Assembly: GCA_031285295.1 (NCBI GenBank)
Contig: JAITWK010000031.1
Coordinates: 34,668 to 98,667 of the forward strand
Length of the DNA stretch: 64,000 bases
From: Deltaproteobacteria bacterium
GTDB taxonomy: Bacteria > Desulfobacterota > Desulfovibrionia > Desulfovibrionales > Desulfovibrionaceae
Direction: 5' to 3'
Program-made: the position numbers and the translations under genes
The notes under the pieces: generated by a model
Told to the model about the DNA's origin: nothing
Seen by the model: only the letters and a program-made list of their open reading frames with translations
Database searches by the model: none
Shown: piece by piece, positions 51,978 through 60,557 of the stretch
Layout: every line of letters begins with the position of its first letter
Position numbering within the stretch: position 1 is the first letter of the stretch

Positions 51978-53561
51978 GTGGATACAGCCGTAACCGTAAA
52001 GGTTCCGGGCAGCAAATCGCTTTCGCACCGGGCGGTTATTTGCGCTTCACTGGCTGTGAACAAGGCCGGGGAGGAAGGCGAATCCGTTCTGGAAAACGTG
52101 CTGGAAAGCGATGATTTGGCGCGTACTATTGATGTACTGCGTGCCTGCGGCGCTTCCATACAGCTTGCGGGCAACGGACTTTGCCGTATTACGGGCCTTG
52201 GTAGGCCACCGCGCAACATTTTAGGTGTTGCCCCTGCTCCTGACTCTCCCGCTGCTCCACCAGTTTTTCCTGCTCCTTCTGCGCCACAGGACTGCTTCGC
52301 CGGAGAATCCGGCACCACCCTGCGCCTGCTTGCGGCAGTTCTGGCCGCCGGTCAGGGGGCTTTTTGGCTGCATGGCCTGCCGGGGTTGCATCGGCGCCCG
52401 GTGGATGAAGTGATCACGCCGCTGCGTGATCTGGGAGCGAAAATAAGCTGCCCGGACGCCCGTGAGGGTTTTCCTCCTCTGCTGATTGAAAACGCCGGGC
52501 TTGGCGCCAACGGCCTTGCAGGCGGCGAAGTCTGGGCCAGTTGCGACAAAACCAGTCAGGCTCTTTCCGGCCTGCTGCTTGCCGCGCCTTACATAAGTCC
52601 AGCCAGAAGGGTCTGTGCAGTCGTTTCGCCGTCGGAGCGCGACTCCGGCGCGGCGGAGGGGTTGTATATCCGTCTGGGCGGCAAGGCTCCGGTTTCCTGG
52701 CCCTATGTGGGTATGACCCTGCAAATGATGGAACGCTTTGGGGTGCGCTCTCGCCTGGAATTGCTGGATGAGGTTTGGCACACAATCGCGTGGGAGGATG
52801 TTTGCGGCGGCTCGGCGGTCTTGCCGGCTTCATCTATCCGGCCTGCTGTACCAGCCTTGCCAGATCTGCCCGGCGTATTGCGTTTTTGCGTGCCGTCCGG
52901 CGAATACAAACCGGCCAGTTTCGCGTTGGAAGGCGATTGGAGCAGCGCCTCCTATTTTTTGGCCGCTGGAGCGATCGGCCCACGCCCGGTGCGGATAAGC
53001 GGCCTCGATCAGACTTCGCGTCCTTCTCGGCAGGGCGATCGGGCTATTTTGGATATTTTGCGCTTCATGGGCGCACGGATTTCTCTGGAAGCGGACGCGG
53101 TGGTTGTAGCGCCCGGCGAGCTGCGCGGTATTGATTGTGATTTGAACGCCTGTCCGGATCTTGTGCCAACCGTGCTGGCTCTAGCCGCCCACGCCAAAGG
53201 GGAGAGCCGGGTGCGCAACGTGGGACATCTGCGCTTCAAGGAGAGTGATCGGGCCGGGGCGCTGGTTAGTGAACTGACCAAAGCCGGTTGTCTGATACGC
53301 CTGTGCGGAGAAGATGGAGCGGGCGGCACGGATTGGTCAGGCAATACGGATATAGTGCTTTCCCCACCAAAGGGCGGGCCGCTGCAAGCTGCGCGGCGTG
53401 AAGTGTTCAACACTTTTGGGGATCATCGCCTGGCTATGGCCTTCAGCTTGCTGGGCCTGGACCCGACAGGGGCGGGTAGCGTGAAAATTCGGCTGGATAA
53501 TTACGAGTGCGTCAAAAAGTCTTTTCCGGGTTTTTGGGCTGAATGGGAAAAAGTTATTTGA
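51978..53561 (+). CDS. aroA: 3-Phosphoshikimate 1-carboxyvinyltransferase (EPSP synthase)
   Basis: A 527-residue EPSP synthase, the sixth step of the shikimate pathway. It shows KVPGSKSLSHRAVICASL, GESGTTLRLLAAV, the EGDWSSASYFLAAGAI segment, LRFKESDRAGALVSEL and NTFGDHRLAMAFSLLGL, all family hallmarks. It is nearly 100 residues longer than the usual 430. One insertion is Pro/Ala-rich (about residues 78-95), and another lies around 255-285. The GTG start has AAGGAG at good spacing. It follows chorismate mutase and is the last gene before a toxin-antitoxin pair on the other strand. Confidence 0.93.
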   Translation: MDTAVTVKVPGSKSLSHRAVICASLAVNKAGEEGESVLENVLESDDLARTIDVLRACGASIQLAGNGLCRITGLGRPPRNILGVAPAPDSPAAPPVFPAPSAPQDCFAGESGTTLRLLAAVLAAGQGAFWLHGLPGLHRRPVDEVITPLRDLGAKISCPDAREGFPPLLIENAGLGANGLAGGEVWASCDKTSQALSGLLLAAPYISPARRVCAVVSPSERDSGAAEGLYIRLGGKAPVSWPYVGMTLQMMERFGVRSRLELLDEVWHTIAWEDVCGGSAVLPASSIRPAVPALPDLPGVLRFCVPSGEYKPASFALEGDWSSASYFLAAGAIGPRPVRISGLDQTSRPSRQGDRAILDILRFMGARISLEADAVVVAPGELRGIDCDLNACPDLVPTVLALAAHAKGESRVRNVGHLRFKESDRAGALVSELTKAGCLIRLCGEDGAGGTDWSGNTDIVLSPPKGGPLQAARREVFNTFGDHRLAMAFSLLGLDPTGAGSVKIRLDNYECVKKSFPGFWAEWEKVI

Positions 53562-53597
53562 AATATTGGTCGCAGTGTTCAATTACTCCACATCCGT

Positions 53598-53891
53598 TTA
53601 AACTTCCATGGACTCTGGAAAAAGCCTTGAGGTATGAAGTACACGTAGGATTTCAATACGGTCAGCATTTATTTTATAGATAATAACATATGGTATTTTT
53701 TTGACGACAATCTCTCTTGTTTCTGCACTACGCCCAGGTTTGCCGGATAAAGGATAAGAAAGAAGCCTGTCTGTTGAACCAATAATGGTGGAGACAATAT
53801 TTTTACCGGTGGCATCTTCTTCAATGGAAGTAAAATAAGCCAACACTTCCAAAATATCTTGTCTTGAACTTTGTGACCAATTAATCAGCAC
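53598..53891 (-). CDS. RelE/ParE family toxin
   Basis: A 97-residue ParE/RelE-fold toxin. The start (INWSQSSRQDILEVLAYFT), middle (SYPLSGKPGRSAETREIVVK) and end (IPYVIIYKINADRIEILRVL, then HTSRLFP) follow the usual pattern. Its start overlaps the end of the antitoxin gene by seven bases, so translation is coupled. ParE toxins poison DNA gyrase and RelE toxins cut mRNA; the sequence cannot decide between them. It converges with aroA. Confidence 0.9.
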   Translation of the reverse strand: MLINWSQSSRQDILEVLAYFTSIEEDATGKNIVSTIIGSTDRLLSYPLSGKPGRSAETREIVVKKIPYVIIYKINADRIEILRVLHTSRLFPESMEV

Positions 53892-54145
53892 GTTACGCCC
53901 AACTTTCTCAATTCAGCTTTCAAATCCTCATGACTTATAATTCGGCCAGCCTCTAAATCATCCAAGCCCTTTTGCACCTCGTGTTCAAACCAAAGCATGG
54001 AGTCAAGATAGCCGCCAACTGCCTCTTTAATTAGCTCGGAGCGTGAGCGATGTTGCCTTTCGGCTATTTCGTCAAGCCTAGACAACATGTCAGGATCAAA
54101 TCGCGTGCTTATGGTTTGATTTATTTCCCTTATTTGTACGGGCAT
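53885..54145 (-). CDS. Ribbon-helix-helix antitoxin (CopG/ParD-like)
   Basis: An 86-residue antitoxin. The N-terminal ribbon-helix-helix (QTISTRFDPDMLSRLDEIAE, then QHRSRSELIKEAVGGYL) binds DNA; the acidic tail should wrap the toxin. The ATG at 54145 has AAGGAG; a longer frame lacks a site. It overlaps the toxin start. The upstream spacer probably holds its autoregulated promoter. Confidence 0.9.
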   Translation of the reverse strand: MPVQIREINQTISTRFDPDMLSRLDEIAERQHRSRSELIKEAVGGYLDSMLWFEHEVQKGLDDLEAGRIISHEDLKAELRKLGVTC

Positions 54146-54254
54146 AATATCACTCCTTGTGTATTGCATGTGTAACACGCAAAAAAAGAAGATGCAAACT
54201 TATAAATGATCCAATGACTACCTGTTTATTACCCATAGGCTTAATATGTAGTTG

Positions 54255-54264
54255 AGGCTCTACC
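54255..54264. repeat. Solo end of the dispersed palindromic repeat
   Basis: AGGCTCTACC differs by one base from the family end AGGCACTACC. It contains the TAG stop (leftward) of the glycosyltransferase gene. No second half is visible. Confidence 0.35.
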
Positions 54265-55465
54265 TTGCCAAAAATTCCTCCACCACAGCCGTAAACCCTT
54301 CCATTCCGGCCTTGATATCCGTAGGCCAGTTGAAGCCGGGGCGCTCGTCGCGTTCACGGTTTTCCAGCGCCTGTGGCGTTAGCCGGAGCAGGGTTTCGGC
54401 CAGGGCCGCGCTGTCGCCGGGGTTGCTGACCACGTTTTCCGGCGGCAGGAAGAACGATGATCCGTTGCTGGCGGAACTAAGAGTAGGCAATCCGCTGGCC
54501 AGGGCTTCCAGCACGGCGTTGGAACAGGCATCGTAAAAAGATGGCAGGGTGAAAATATCCAGCGCCCGGTAAAAGCGCGGCATGTCGTCAACCTTGCCGA
54601 GAAAATGCACTCGTCCGGCCACCCGCAGGCGCTTGGCAAGACTGTCGTATTGGCTGTGTCCGCGTCCGCCCGCGATAAAGAGATGATAATTTTCCGGCAA
54701 CTGGGCCAGCGCCTGAATGAGCGGCCCGGTTCCTTTTAGCAGATAGTTGCTGGTAGCCAGTCCAACGGCCAACTGCCCCGGCGCTATGCCAAGATCCGCC
54801 CGCGCGGCCAAGCTTTCCTCCCGTTTGGGCGGGTGGTAGCGGGTGAGATCCGGACGGTTGTAGATAATTTCGATTTCTTCGGCTTTAAGCTGCGGGTAAG
54901 CATTAAGGATGCGGTCGCGCACAAAATGCGAGTTCGCCACAATTTTGCAGCCGCTATGGTATTGCTGATCTTCTATTTCCTGACTCAGGCGGCCCGCCGG
55001 ACTGAGTTTGCGGCGCAGGCTTTTGAGCCAGCGCAGCGGCCCGGCAGGCAGGGCCGTTTCGGAATAGCGCCAGAATTCGCGCAGGGGTGCGCCGCCCACG
55101 CGCAGAATATCCTGATTCAGGGTTTTTCCCAGCGAGATGGCGCAGTCGTAGTCGCCCGCAAGGCGCATTTCCTCAACTTTGCGGGCGAAAAAGTCCATTT
55201 TTGCCCGTTTGCTGAGACGCGGACGCCCCACACTCAGTACCCGGACTCCGGAGGGGGCTTCCACTTCCTGTCTGGCGCAGAGAAAATCCACTGCCGCGCC
55301 TCGTTCGGCCAGCCAGGCCGAAAGACGGTAGCCGAACTGCTCCACGCCGCCATAGCGGGAGTAGCGGGGCAGCATCAGGGCGATACGCGCTGTAATAGGC
55401 ACAGACGAATTTTCGCTCGTAGTCAAATGACTATTTGAAGCGTTAACTTTGCTGCTGTTCGTCAT
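54260..55465 (-). CDS. Glycosyltransferase, GT4 family
   Basis: A 401-residue GT-B enzyme. The acceptor domain begins ARIALMLPRYSRYGGVEQFG, the classical first glycine loop. The donor domain has VGLATSNYLLKGTGPLIQAL, HLFIAGGRGHSQY, then FTLPSFYDACSNAVLEALAS with E-x7-E-like geometry and GLPTLSSASNG. The first 25 residues are Ser/Asn-rich and overlap the end of the upstream gene by 23 bases, so the true start may lie nearer ARIALM. It probably acts in envelope polysaccharide synthesis. The stop codon lies in a repeat end. Confidence 0.87.
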   Translation of the reverse strand: MTNSSKVNASNSHLTTSENSSVPITARIALMLPRYSRYGGVEQFGYRLSAWLAERGAAVDFLCARQEVEAPSGVRVLSVGRPRLSKRAKMDFFARKVEEMRLAGDYDCAISLGKTLNQDILRVGGAPLREFWRYSETALPAGPLRWLKSLRRKLSPAGRLSQEIEDQQYHSGCKIVANSHFVRDRILNAYPQLKAEEIEIIYNRPDLTRYHPPKREESLAARADLGIAPGQLAVGLATSNYLLKGTGPLIQALAQLPENYHLFIAGGRGHSQYDSLAKRLRVAGRVHFLGKVDDMPRFYRALDIFTLPSFYDACSNAVLEALASGLPTLSSASNGSSFFLPPENVVSNPGDSAALAETLLRLTPQALENRERDERPGFNWPTDIKAGMEGFTAVVEEFLAR

Positions 55466-57278
55466 CTTCCTCTTTTTCCGCGTCCATCAGCTCGGCCCGC
55501 TGCAAGAGTTCCTCAAGCTGAATATCCACGGCCACAACTCCGGCAATATCGTCCTTTTCATCGGTAAGCACGGTGGAAACAGTCAGGATCAGCTTGTCGG
55601 TAAAATGCGACTGGTAAATATCCGTAATATGCAGCCCGCCGGATTTCATCGGCTCAATGAACCACTGACGCCCGGAGAAATCGTAGCCCAGAGGCATTTT
55701 TTCGTAGAGTTCCTGATATTGCGGGTCGCTCACCACAAAGGCGATGAGCTTGCCGTTGGTGTCCACCATATGCAGGTATTGGATGAAGTCGTAATCTTCC
55801 ACCACTTGCTGCATCCAGGGGTAGTTGGCCGAGCCGGTTCCCTTGATTTTGCAGTTGGCGCCGATGCGCATGACCAGATCCGCGGCCAAGCTGGAGGCCA
55901 GTTGCTTGAGGCGGGTAAAGTCGGTGATGAAGAGTTCGGGCAGGAAACGCCGGCAAAGCGCGCGCATTTCCTTGCTGGAGAAGGAGGTGGTGCGTCCTTT
56001 CTCGTAAGCCTGATTGATGCGCTCGTAAATTTTGCCCACTCCGGGGTAGCCTTTCTGGATTTTGTTCTCGCCTTGCAGGCCAAGCTCGTGATTGACCCAG
56101 TAAGCCACACCGGCCCGGCCGGATTTGTCGGTGATGATAACCGGCGAGGGCTTGCCCAGCAGCAGGTCGGTATCGAAAATATTGTAAATTTCCGGATTTT
56201 TGGCCAGTCCGTCCACATGAATACCGGCGCTGGTGGCGTTGAATTCCCGCCCGGCAAAGGGGTAGTTGTCTGGAATGCGGTAATCCAGCTCGGTGCTGAA
56301 ATAGTGGGCCATTTCGGTAATAACCTTGAGGTTGGCGGCATCGTCCTCGCCAGTGAGCGATATATATTCGATGACCATGGCCTCGATCGGAGCGTTGCCG
56401 GTGCGTTCGCCAAAACCGAACATGGTGCCGTTAACGCCGCTGCAACCGTGCAGCCAGGCGGTTACGGCGTTTACCTGCACTTTATGGAAGTCGTTATGCC
56501 CGTGCCATTCAAGGTATTCGCCAGGGACGCCGGCATCGTTGATGAAGGCGGCGATAATGCCCGGCACCGAGCGGGGCAGGTTGGCACCCGCGTACGGCAC
56601 GCCGTTGCCCAGGGTATCACAGAGGCGGATTTTGACCGGCAGGCCAGCCGCCTTGGACATTTCCATGAGCTTTTCCGCAAAGGGCAGGCAGAAGCCGTAA
56701 ATGTCGGCTCTGGTCACGTCCTCAAAATGGCAGCGCGGAGAAATGCCCCATTCCAGAGCCTGACCGACCATTTTGACATAGTGGTTGAAGGCTTTTTCCC
56801 GATCCCAGCCCATTTTCAGATAGATGTGGTAGTCGGAAACGCTGGTCAGCATGCCGACTTCCTTGAATTCCATGCTTTTCGCCATCTTGAGGTCGTCCAG
56901 ATTGGCGCGGATCCAGCCGGTGACTCTGGGAAATTTGTAATCCAGAGCCCGGCACAGCTCGATGGCCTTGCGGTCTTTTTCGGTATACATGAAAAATTCC
57001 GAGGCGCGGATCAGCCCGCTGCGACCGCCGAGTTCGTGCATCATCCGGTAGATATCGCGGATCTGGCGCGGCTTGTACGGCGGGCGGGCCTGCTGCCCGT
57101 CACGGAAGGTGGTGTCGGTAATGAACATGGGGTCAGCCGGGGCCGGAGTGATTAAGTGATGACCAAAGCTCACCCGTCCAACTTGTGAATAGGGAAAGAA
57201 ATCGCGGTAAAGCTCCGGCTCGGCGCGGTTTTTTAGTTTAAGTTCAATTACGCTGTTTTTTCTGTGCAACAGGGACAT
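55443..57278 (-). CDS. DRE-TIM metallolyase (HMGL-like) fused to a Cache sensor domain
   Basis: A 611-residue fusion. Residues 50-350 are an HMGL-like TIM barrel: DTTFRDGQQA (55-64), the HxH metal motif HGHND (259-263) and GFGERTGN (288-295), followed by AGIHVDGLAKN. This places it with the isopropylmalate/homocitrate/citramalate synthase group. Residues 462-600 look like a dCache domain (YLHMVDTNGKLIAFVVSD, RQWFIEPMKSGGLHITDIY, ILTVSTVLTD, GVVAVDIQLEEL). No signal peptide or membrane helix is visible, so the Cache part must be cytosolic and may act as an allosteric ligand sensor. The C-terminus is acidic. AAGGTG precedes the ATG. The substrate is unknown. Confidence 0.82.
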   Translation of the reverse strand: MSLLHRKNSVIELKLKNRAEPELYRDFFPYSQVGRVSFGHHLITPAPADPMFITDTTFRDGQQARPPYKPRQIRDIYRMMHELGGRSGLIRASEFFMYTEKDRKAIELCRALDYKFPRVTGWIRANLDDLKMAKSMEFKEVGMLTSVSDYHIYLKMGWDREKAFNHYVKMVGQALEWGISPRCHFEDVTRADIYGFCLPFAEKLMEMSKAAGLPVKIRLCDTLGNGVPYAGANLPRSVPGIIAAFINDAGVPGEYLEWHGHNDFHKVQVNAVTAWLHGCSGVNGTMFGFGERTGNAPIEAMVIEYISLTGEDDAANLKVITEMAHYFSTELDYRIPDNYPFAGREFNATSAGIHVDGLAKNPEIYNIFDTDLLLGKPSPVIITDKSGRAGVAYWVNHELGLQGENKIQKGYPGVGKIYERINQAYEKGRTTSFSSKEMRALCRRFLPELFITDFTRLKQLASSLAADLVMRIGANCKIKGTGSANYPWMQQVVEDYDFIQYLHMVDTNGKLIAFVVSDPQYQELYEKMPLGYDFSGRQWFIEPMKSGGLHITDIYQSHFTDKLILTVSTVLTDEKDDIAGVVAVDIQLEELLQRAELMDAEKEEDDEQQQS

Positions 57279-57323
57279 GTTTTCACCTTTTGCTATGTGG
57301 TTTACTTTAATTATTTAGATATG

Positions 57324-58163
57324 TTAACTTGGATCAAGTGTCAGAATCAGGCGGGCGGTTTCGGCATTATCCGGCGCAAGTTCACGCGCCTTAAGCGCCG
57401 CCTGTAACGCTTTTTGCGTATGGCCGGTCTCGGCCAGGGAAAGAGCCGCTTCAATAAAAGCTTTTTCCGGTTCCTGGCCGTAAATACCCTGCGTCAGCTT
57501 TTCAAAAAACGGACCGAAAACCTGACGGACCAGCGGATCGCGATCGTGAAGCAACCGGGCCAGCGGGCGGTTGTCGCTTGCACCAGCCAGATAAAGGCAG
57601 AATAGCTCGTTGGCGGTTTCCAGCAGTTGCCTGGCTCTGGCGATATGATGCCCCAATTCTTCACGAGTGGCCCCGGCCAGGCGGCCCAGACGGCGGGAGA
57701 TATGCGCCATGTCCGCCGGAGTCACCGGCTCTGCCCGACCTTTAGGATCCGCCGGATCAGTTGGGGCAAGCGGAGCGGTTTGGCCGAACTGGTTTTGCAA
57801 TGCGGCTTCCGTTGTTTCAGGCGTCTCGGACAGTCTGGGTGCATAGTATTGCAACTGATAGGCGGTTTCCATCACCTGCATGCATTCGTGAAAAAGAAAG
57901 CCAATGGTCCAGTCCAGCAGGCAACCAGCCGGACAGAGGCGGCTTTTATCACGGAACAGGTGATGCGCCGTATCCTTTACTTCCCAGAGCAGACCCTTGC
58001 TGTAGCTGCCGCCGATGCCCTCGGCGATGATGGCGAAAGAAAGCGCCCCGGAAGCGTCAAAACGGGCGAACTGCTCTTGCAGACTGGCCGAGATCAGGCA
58101 GTAATCACGCAAAAGATCGCGTTTGAGGCTGTCGAGTTTTTTATTGTTCCATCTGCCCGGCAT
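57324..58163 (-). CDS. Hypothetical protein with TPR-like C-terminus
   Basis: I do not recognise this 279-residue soluble protein. It is helix-rich, with conserved-looking segments LLDWTIGFLFHECMQVMETA and MAHISRRLGRLAGATREELG. A C-terminal repeat (EKAFIEAALSLAETGHTQKA, then ALKARELAPDNAE) is typical of tetratricopeptide units. A Pro/Ala/Asp-rich linker (about 125-150) separates the halves. It lies 45 bases upstream of the DRE-TIM/Cache gene on the same strand, so the two may be co-expressed. The function is unknown. Confidence 0.6.
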   Translation of the reverse strand: MPGRWNNKKLDSLKRDLLRDYCLISASLQEQFARFDASGALSFAIIAEGIGGSYSKGLLWEVKDTAHHLFRDKSRLCPAGCLLDWTIGFLFHECMQVMETAYQLQYYAPRLSETPETTEAALQNQFGQTAPLAPTDPADPKGRAEPVTPADMAHISRRLGRLAGATREELGHHIARARQLLETANELFCLYLAGASDNRPLARLLHDRDPLVRQVFGPFFEKLTQGIYGQEPEKAFIEAALSLAETGHTQKALQAALKARELAPDNAETARLILTLDPS

Positions 58164-58240
58164 GTTCCGGTCCCTATAATAAAGTTATTCCGTTTCCAGA
58201 AGAGTTAGGCATTTTTCCAATAAAAGCAACTCCCGCCATA

Positions 58241-58266
58241 GCAGCACGGCAAAAGCAGACGCTACC
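58241..58266. repeat. Half copy of the dispersed palindromic repeat
   Basis: GCAGCACGGCAAAAGCAGACG followed by CTACC is one family arm in reverse orientation. Its CTACC supplies the TAG stop codon (leftward) of the small hypothetical gene at 58262. Confidence 0.55.
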
Positions 58267-58516
58267 GCAGCAAGGCCTTGGCTACTTCCAGATCATACAG
58301 CAGCAGGGGGTCGGCTTTGCCGCTTCCGCTCTGACGGTACATAGCCGCCATAGTCTCTATGGTCTGGTGCGGCACCCATCTGTGTTTTTCCCATACTTCC
58401 GGCATTTTGTCCCGCCAGAGCCTGAATTCCGGCCCGGCAGAACCCTGACGCACATACATGCGCGTACTCCGGTCATTGGGATCGGGATAATAATAACTTC
58501 CGTTCTGATCTTTCAT
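58262..58516 (-). CDS. Small hypothetical protein
   Basis: An 84-residue protein that I do not recognise. It starts KDQNGSYYYPDPNDRSTRMY and contains FRLWRDKMPEVWEKHRWVPH, a charged, aromatic-rich segment. It is soluble with no cysteines. The ATG has no convincing ribosome site; an upstream TTG would add seven residues. The stop codon lies inside a repeat half copy, so the gene end may have been remodelled by the repeat. It is divergent from the nitroreductase gene. Confidence 0.5.
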   Translation of the reverse strand: MKDQNGSYYYPDPNDRSTRMYVRQGSAGPEFRLWRDKMPEVWEKHRWVPHQTIETMAAMYRQSGSGKADPLLLYDLEVAKALLR

Positions 58517-58677
58517 GGTTGGCGCATTGTGCCACAATGGGATAAGAGGTCAAGAAACTCCTGCCAATCACACCATTGACGGCTTGCCTGCGCAAGTCTA
58601 GTATAATTTGGATTTGGAAACGTATGCCCCAGTTTGCGCTTTGCAATAGAACGGTTTTTCACCCGGGAGGCACGGCC

Positions 58678-59487
58678 ATGAGTTTGATCAGCGTTGATTT
58701 GCAAAAATGTACCCGGTGCGGGCTGTGTGCGCTCGATTGTCCGTATGTGGTACTTTCTGTCGATGCGGAACGCGGCCCGCAGGTGATGCGTGAAGCCTGT
58801 GTTGGCTGCGGCCATTGCGTGGCTGTTTGCCCCACAGCCGCTCTGGACAACAAAAGATGCCCCCTGTCCTCTCAAACTCCGGATCTCGCGCCTTTTCCTC
58901 CCGCCGAGGAGGTTTGGCACCTTCTGCGCGCCCGGCGATCCATCCGCTGGTTTCAGGATAAAAAGCCGGATCGCGGCGAAATAACCAAGCTGCTGGATCT
59001 GGCCCGCTTTGCGCCCACGGCATCCAACAGTCAGGGCATCAATTTTTTTGTCTATGACCAGCGTGAGGTTTTGAACGCCATGACCGCCGCCGTTCTTGAC
59101 TGGGGGCAGGCCGCTGTGGAGGATGATTTGCCGATTAGCGGCATCATGCACGGGTTGATTGGAAAGTACAAACAGGGGCTGGATAGCGTGCTCTTTAACG
59201 CGCCCTATCTGGTGGTGGCCGCTTCCGAACATTCCTGGAAGCGTACCCGCGAGAACAGTATTTTTTCGCTGCTTTACGCCCATCTTTACGCGCCTTCGCT
59301 GGGACTTGGCTCCTGCTGGGCCGGGGTGTTTGAGGCTTGTGTTTCCGCTGGCTGCCGCCCCGTGCTGGGGCTTCTGGATTTACCGGAAGGCATGAACTTT
59401 GGAGCGGCCCTGGCCGTGGGTTACCCGGCCTATCATCACCCGCGCCTGGTGGATAGGAATCCGCTGAATTTGGTTTGGAAGAATTAG
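58678..59487 (+). CDS. Ferredoxin-nitroreductase fusion
   Basis: A 269-residue enzyme. Residues 1-60 form a two-[4Fe-4S] ferredoxin domain with CTRCGLCALDCPYVV and CVGCGHCVAVCPTAAL. The rest is a nitroreductase fold that should bind FMN: LLRARRSIRWFQDKK at its start, FAPTASNSQGINFFV, and the C-terminal GLGSCWAGVFE segment. Such fusions are common in strict anaerobes and may reduce nitro or quinone compounds with ferredoxin-derived electrons; the substrate is unknown. The ATG at 58678 has GGGAGG; an earlier reading has no site. A strong terminator follows. Confidence 0.92.
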   Translation: MSLISVDLQKCTRCGLCALDCPYVVLSVDAERGPQVMREACVGCGHCVAVCPTAALDNKRCPLSSQTPDLAPFPPAEEVWHLLRARRSIRWFQDKKPDRGEITKLLDLARFAPTASNSQGINFFVYDQREVLNAMTAAVLDWGQAAVEDDLPISGIMHGLIGKYKQGLDSVLFNAPYLVVAASEHSWKRTRENSIFSLLYAHLYAPSLGLGSCWAGVFEACVSAGCRPVLGLLDLPEGMNFGAALAVGYPAYHHPRLVDRNPLNLVWKN

Positions 59488-59501
59488 ATGGAAAGACGTA
59501 T

Positions 59502-59535
59502 AAAGCCGCTCTCCGAAATGGGAGCGGCTTTTTTT
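59502..59535 (+). terminator. Intrinsic terminator of the nitroreductase gene
   Basis: GCCGCTC and GAGCGGC form the main stem with an extra CC/GG pair over one bulged base. It is flanked by AAA on the left and seven T on the right. Confidence 0.9.
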
Positions 59536-59560
59536 ATACAGTTAATGCGCCTTTCAGCGA

Positions 59561-59941
59561 TTACAAAAAACACTTATACGGAATTTTGAATTCCTCTCCA
59601 ATACGCTTGGCCATTTTTAGTGAAATATTCCGTTTGCCGCTTTCCATGTCAGACACCATGTTTTGGCTGATACCAAGCCGCGTGGCCAGTTCTGTCTGAG
59701 TGATATCCTCTTTGCCGCGCAGGCCGCATAAGGCCATTGCCGGGCTGCCATCGGGAAAAACTTCTTCCGAGGTAAAAAGCTCCTCTCCTTCTTCGTTCAC
59801 CCGGCGCACTTTCAGTCCGGCCATCGGAAGTATCCCGCGCAGGGCATTAAAAACAAGCCGGGCTTTGGCTGATGGGATGGAAAGATTAATCTCGGTGCGC
59901 CCGCCTTCTAGGCCGGGAACAAGTCTTAATTCGGCGTTCAT
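59561..59941 (-). CDS. HTH-type antitoxin (HigA/XRE-like)
   Basis: A 126-residue protein with a C-terminal Cro/CI helix-turn-helix (ITQTELATRLGISQNMVSDM, then ESGKRNISLKMAKRI). The N-terminal domain is beta-rich and may bind the toxin. It has a GGAG site and follows the toxin gene by 10 bases, the toxin-first order typical of HigBA. It should repress its own operon and neutralise the toxin. Convergent with the nitroreductase gene. Confidence 0.87.
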   Translation of the reverse strand: MNAELRLVPGLEGGRTEINLSIPSAKARLVFNALRGILPMAGLKVRRVNEEGEELFTSEEVFPDGSPAMALCGLRGKEDITQTELATRLGISQNMVSDMESGKRNISLKMAKRIGEEFKIPYKCFL

Positions 59942-59951
59942 AATTTGTCTC

Positions 59952-60272
59952 CTATTTGAATCGGCTGTAGTTAACAGCGCCGTGCGAACCTACAAACCGA
60001 ATTTCAATGTTCTGTTCTTCTCTGCTAACCACCTTCCAGACAACAACCCAGCGAGGGTGATTGTTGTTCAAGTGGCAGTGGTGCACGTCTTTGGCTCCGA
60101 CAATCAAGCCGTAATTACGCCACTCCGTTTGCTCCGGCCCTTCCAGTTTTAATTCCCGTTCAAGCAGGTAAAAAATAGCCCGAATGTCGGGCATGAGCTT
60201 GTCTATTTGCTTTTTGACTTTGCCTGGGTAGTCAACGCCCCAAGGCGTGTCGCGTTCTTGAGTCGCTTTCAT
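59952..60272 (-). CDS. RelE/HigB-like toxin
   Basis: A 106-residue toxin-like protein. The C-terminal part (HHCHLNNNHPRWVVVWKVVS, then IEIRFVGSHGAVNYSRFK) is typical of the RelE-fold family of cytotoxic mRNA endonucleases, with a His-rich centre and basic end. It is first in the operon, 10 bases before its antitoxin. No clear ribosome site is seen in the AT-rich leader, so expression may be low. Confidence 0.85.
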   Translation of the reverse strand: MKATQERDTPWGVDYPGKVKKQIDKLMPDIRAIFYLLERELKLEGPEQTEWRNYGLIVGAKDVHHCHLNNNHPRWVVVWKVVSREEQNIEIRFVGSHGAVNYSRFK

Positions 60273-60557
60273 AAGAATAAAATAAGCAAAAAGGTAATTT
60301 TGTCAATAAATATTAATTTTTTGCGATAATTGACGCGATAGCCAATTCCTCTGTCTGGGCCGGTGCGGTGTGTACAAAATATTATCGTAAAACTGGTATC
60401 AATCTTGCTCTGACTATTTTGAGATTAAATCATAAATTTTAAAATACATAAAAAACACGTTGTTACAAATAAACACATTTTGGAAGCGGCAAATATTACC
60501 CGGTTTGAGCCGAGAACTTTTTTCCTCAGGGAAAGATTGATCAGCAAGAGGTGAAAT

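Noticed and set aside
55449..57155. 568-codon open frame antisense to the DRE-TIM/Cache gene
   Set aside because: Shadow of a strongly supported gene; His/Gly/Val-rich translation without domains.
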